Below, in pieces: positions 61,730 through 64,000 of a stretch of 64,000 nucleotides of DNA. The stretch covers positions 1 through 64,000 of the forward strand of contig JAFXRZ010000002.1 in NCBI GenBank assembly GCA_017536105.1, in the 5' to 3' direction. How positions within the stretch are numbered: the stretch's first letter is position 1; each line of letters starts with the position of its first letter. The position numbers were made by a program, and so were the translations under genes. Origin of the DNA: Ruminococcus sp. Its GTDB lineage: Bacteria > Bacillota_A > Clostridia > Oscillospirales > Ruminococcaceae. The notes below the pieces were generated by a model that had not been told where the DNA came from, did not search any database, and worked only from the letters and a program-made list of their open reading frames with translations.

Positions 61730-62544
61730 TATTCTGCTCCTTTCATAAGTATGTTCACAGCCACGACTCCTGCGATGAACAGCACCGTCACGGCTATGGC
61801 TATATAGTCAACAGCCGAGGTCTTCAGCTGCTTCATTCTTGTTCTTCCTTCACCCCCGTGGTAGCAGCGGCATTCCATTGCCAGCGCCAGCTCCTCAGCC
61901 CGCCGGAAGCTGGACACGAACAGGGGTATCAGGATAGGTATGAGAGCCTTCGCCCTATGGAGTATGGAGCCTGTTTCAAGCTCAGCTCCCCTTGCCTTCT
62001 GGGCTGCCATTATCTTGTCCGTTTCTTCGATAAGCGTGGGTATGAATCTCAAGGCTATGGTCATCATCATCGCCAGCTCATGGACGGGAACGCGGAGCTT
62101 TTTAAGCGGCGACAGCAGCCTTTCGATAGCGTCCGTCAGGTCTATGGGGGATGTGGTGTAGGTCAGCAGGGATGTGCCCACTATCAGGCAGATTATCCTC
62201 ACGGTCATAAAGATAGCCGTCTGTATGCCCTCGTCGGTTATCACGATGAACTTCCACCTGAACAGCTCTTCGCCGTTTCGTATGAAGAAGAGGTTCAGCA
62301 CCGAGGTAATGACGATGATAGGCACTATGGGCTTCAGGCTTTTGAGCATCATCTTCGGCGGTATCCGCGAGAGGGTATAGGTAAGCAGGGTGTAAGCTAT
62401 GCCTATGAACAGCCCGTAGATGCTCTTTGCCAGGAAGAGCATGACGATATATGCGACAGTCAGAACGAGCTTCACCCGGCTGTCCATTCTGTGGATAGGC
62501 GAATTTCCCGGGAAATACTGACCTATCGTGATGTCCTTTAACAA
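61729..62544 (-). CDS. ecfT: ECF transporter transmembrane protein EcfT
   Basis: EcfT is the membrane coupling subunit of energy-coupling factor importers for vitamins and metals, docking the two ATPases and exchangeable S components. The 271-residue product has about five helices and the two cytoplasmic ATPase-contact motifs, here AAQKARGAE and AMECRCYHG, the second reading C-R-C where A-R-G is usual. It starts SPIHRMDSRVKL, a family hallmark. The ecfA gene lies upstream but is separated by a YoaK gene. Confidence 0.92.
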   Translation of the reverse strand: MLKDITIGQYFPGNSPIHRMDSRVKLVLTVAYIVMLFLAKSIYGLFIGIAYTLLTYTLSRIPPKMMLKSLKPIVPIIVITSVLNLFFIRNGEELFRWKFIVITDEGIQTAIFMTVRIICLIVGTSLLTYTTSPIDLTDAIERLLSPLKKLRVPVHELAMMMTIALRFIPTLIEETDKIMAAQKARGAELETGSILHRAKALIPILIPLFVSSFRRAEELALAMECRCYHGGEGRTRMKQLKTSAVDYIAIAVTVLFIAGVVAVNILMKGAE

Positions 62545-62577
62545 GAGCTGTTGCCCTCCCTTTGATCTATCGGTCGA

Positions 62578-63291
62578 TTATTGCTCTTCCGTCTTTGCTT
62601 CTGTCTGTTCCTCTGTTTTAGCTTCTCCCTTTTCGTTATCTATGAGCATGAGCACGAAAACTGCTATGAGCTCGATTATCGCAAAGGCCAGGGCTGCTCT
62701 GCCGGATGCTGCGCTGATGAGGGTCCCGAATATAACGCCCATTGTGAAGAACAGCACGATGCCGAAGAGCTTGAATGCTACCGAAAGGGACTCCTCGTCC
62801 TTGTGGGTCATGTAGTGGGAAAGGCTCTCCGTTGCGGTACGCAGATTACCTGTGCACAAGGTCGTAGAGAAGGGTATGGAATGAACTTTCCGGAAGCTCT
62901 CCACCTGCAGCGAGCAGACGAAGGATATAAGCACATTGGCGACTATATCCCAGTTGCCGTGGGGAATGAATGATGCCACCACAAGCACAGCGGCTTCGAG
63001 CAATATTACATACTGCCGCCAGTGGAAGCGTGATGCGGAAAGCCTGCTTCTTATCCTGTCGGCGACCAGCACGCCTGCTATGAACATAACGATGGGTGCC
63101 AGATACTTTCCGCAGCTGAGCCAGTCTCTCTCGAAGAAGCTCATGCCCAGCAGCACGATATTTGCCGTGTGCGCATTGGCAAAGACATTGCCTCTCACAA
63201 GATAGCTGTAGGCGTCAAGGAAGCCTCCGGCAGAGGCCAGTATCGCCGCAACAAGATAGGTGTCGGACATCTGCCGCTTAGTATTCGTCAT
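62578..63291 (-). CDS. YoaK/DUF1275 family membrane protein
   Basis: The 237-residue product has six predicted helices and the DUF1275 features AGGFLDAYSYLVRGNVFANAHTANIV near residue 20 and STTLCTGNLRTATESL near 145. Function is unknown. The C-terminal EAKTEEQTEAKTEEQ is a small tandem repeat. It overlaps the ecfA stop by four bases (ATGA), so it is fully integrated in the ECF operon between the ATPase and EcfT genes, which is unusual. Confidence 0.9.
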   Translation of the reverse strand: MTNTKRQMSDTYLVAAILASAGGFLDAYSYLVRGNVFANAHTANIVLLGMSFFERDWLSCGKYLAPIVMFIAGVLVADRIRSRLSASRFHWRQYVILLEAAVLVVASFIPHGNWDIVANVLISFVCSLQVESFRKVHSIPFSTTLCTGNLRTATESLSHYMTHKDEESLSVAFKLFGIVLFFTMGVIFGTLISAASGRAALAFAIIELIAVFVLMLIDNEKGEAKTEEQTEAKTEEQ

Positions 63292-64000
63292 ATCCCGATC
63301 TCTCCCTTCTTATCCCCCCGGCTCTTTGAAAGGGCTTCAAGCAAAAGCTCTTTTCCGTAGCCGACGGTATATACATCATCGTTTATATCACAGCCCATTG
63401 CTTTGAGCCTGTTGAACACTCTGGTTATCTGGGGAACTGCAAGGCCTATACGCTCCAGCTCCTCAGCCCTGTGGAACACGTTCACCGGCGTGTCGAAGCA
63501 GAATATCTTCGACTTATTCATCACCAGTATCTTTGAGCAGTGCTTTGCCACATCCTCCATGGAATGGGAGACAAGCATCACCGTGTTCTTCTTTTCCTTG
63601 TGGTACTCCCTTATAAGACCCAGTATCCTGCTCCTGCCCTTGGGGTCAAGTCCCGAGGCAGGTTCGTCCAGGATGAGCACCTTGGGCTCCATAGCCATAA
63701 CGCCTGCTATGGCAACTCTGCGCTTCTGTCCTCCCGAAAGCTCGAAGGGGGATTTCGAGAGTATCTCGTCTTTCAGTCCCACCAGCCTTGCGGTCTCTCT
63801 CACGCGCCTGTCTATCTCGGCTTCGTCGAGACCCATGTTGCGGGGTCCGAAGGCTATGTCCTTATAGCAGGTCTCCTCGAAGAGCTGATACTCGGGATAC
63901 TGGAACACCAGCCCCACCTTGAAGCGTATGGGTCTGAGCCTTTCCTTGTCCTCCCAGAGCTGCTCGCCGTCGATGAATATTTTACCCGAGGTGGGCTTTA
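63288..64000 (-). CDS. ecfA2: ECF transporter ATPase (EcfA2-like), partial at 5' end
   Basis: The coding frame runs off the window at 64000, so the start and the Walker A motif are missing. The visible 236 codons begin KPTSGKIFIDGEQ, then VGLVFQYPEYQLFEET (Q-loop with the ECF-specific PEYQLF), signature LSGGQKRRVAIAG, Walker B VLILDEPASGLDP, and the switch histidine in LVSHSMEDV. PEYQLF favours EcfA2 over EcfA1. The internal GTG at 63917 is not the true start. The next gene upstream outside the window is probably ecfA1. Confidence 0.9.
   Translation of the reverse strand, partial: KPTSGKIFIDGEQLWEDKERLRPIRFKVGLVFQYPEYQLFEETCYKDIAFGPRNMGLDEAEIDRRVRETARLVGLKDEILSKSPFELSGGQKRRVAIAGVMAMEPKVLILDEPASGLDPKGRSRILGLIREYHKEKKNTVMLVSHSMEDVAKHCSKILVMNKSKIFCFDTPVNVFHRAEELERIGLAVPQITRVFNRLKAMGCDINDDVYTVGYGKELLLEALSKSRGDKKGEIGI

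Overview
The window is a dense stretch of a Clostridia chromosome, most like the Oscillospiraceae/Ruminococcus group. This is an inference from moderate GC, LL-diaminopimelate aminotransferase lysine synthesis, a sporulation sigma factor (sigG) next to ymxH, an RqcH-type ribosome rescue factor, ECF transporter genes beside truA, and near-consensus SigA promoters with 17-base spacers. I see no rRNA, tRNA, CRISPR array, prophage or insertion sequence. The last gene (an ecfA) is cut by the window edge.

Layout. 0.2-4.5 kb, plus strand: pyrG-purF, then dapL from its own promoter. 4.5-8.7 kb: a receptor-type GGDEF protein (minus) divergent from alaA and a cyclophilin lipoprotein. 9-20.4 kb, mostly minus: rqcH, an AT-rich orphan, nif3/trmK/DUF1858, a phosphopantetheinyl transferase, a double GNAT, a coiled-coil protein-coaD-rsmD, a membrane-bound XRE regulator, small proteins, and an EIIA-like protein without its histidines. 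20.6-25.1 kb, minus: tsf, an unusual membrane protein between tsf and rpsB, rpsB, ymxH and sigG. 25.2-32.9 kb, minus: a four-gene membrane operon (VTT-PlsC fusion, YfcC carrier, ABC ATPase, ABC permease with long coiled coil). 33-41 kb, plus: Ser/Thr kinase and LRAT-fold protein, an acidic coiled-coil protein, NfeD-SPFH, AIM24 and ABC-F. 41-54.6 kb, minus: zinc-ribbon membrane protein, YfhO plus CsbB-like glycosyltransferase, a GIDE-PspA operon, an L,D-transpeptidase homologue without its catalytic residues, a PadR-HAAS-DUF4097-PspC module, rubrerythrin. 55-64 kb, minus: a ClpE-like unfoldase, CvpA, a beta-propeller membrane protein, truA and ECF genes.

Two themes stand out. First, three separate envelope-stress-type modules (NfeD/SPFH/AIM24; GIDE/PspA; PadR/HAAS/DUF4097/PspC) lie within about 17 kb, with cell-surface genes (YfhO pair, L,D-transpeptidase homologue) between them. 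Second, intergenic spaces are packed with dispersed non-coding repeats, named here A to G: A (core AAGCATGCGCAGCTTGCG then GCGTCAAG), B (CCGAAGGGGTTTGGGGGC), C (double hairpin of CCTCCCC...GGGGAGG plus a second stem whose sequence varies but still pairs), D (TTAATTCACCCACC, always directly upstream of minus-strand genes here), E (a single 79-base palindrome), F (ATTATTCACTATTCACT, at gene 3' ends) and G (GCACAG..TGTGCGGT). They form composite arrays at 17.1-18.0, 50.9-51.5, 53.7-53.9, 54.7-55.0 and 57.3-57.8 kb and often abut stop codons.
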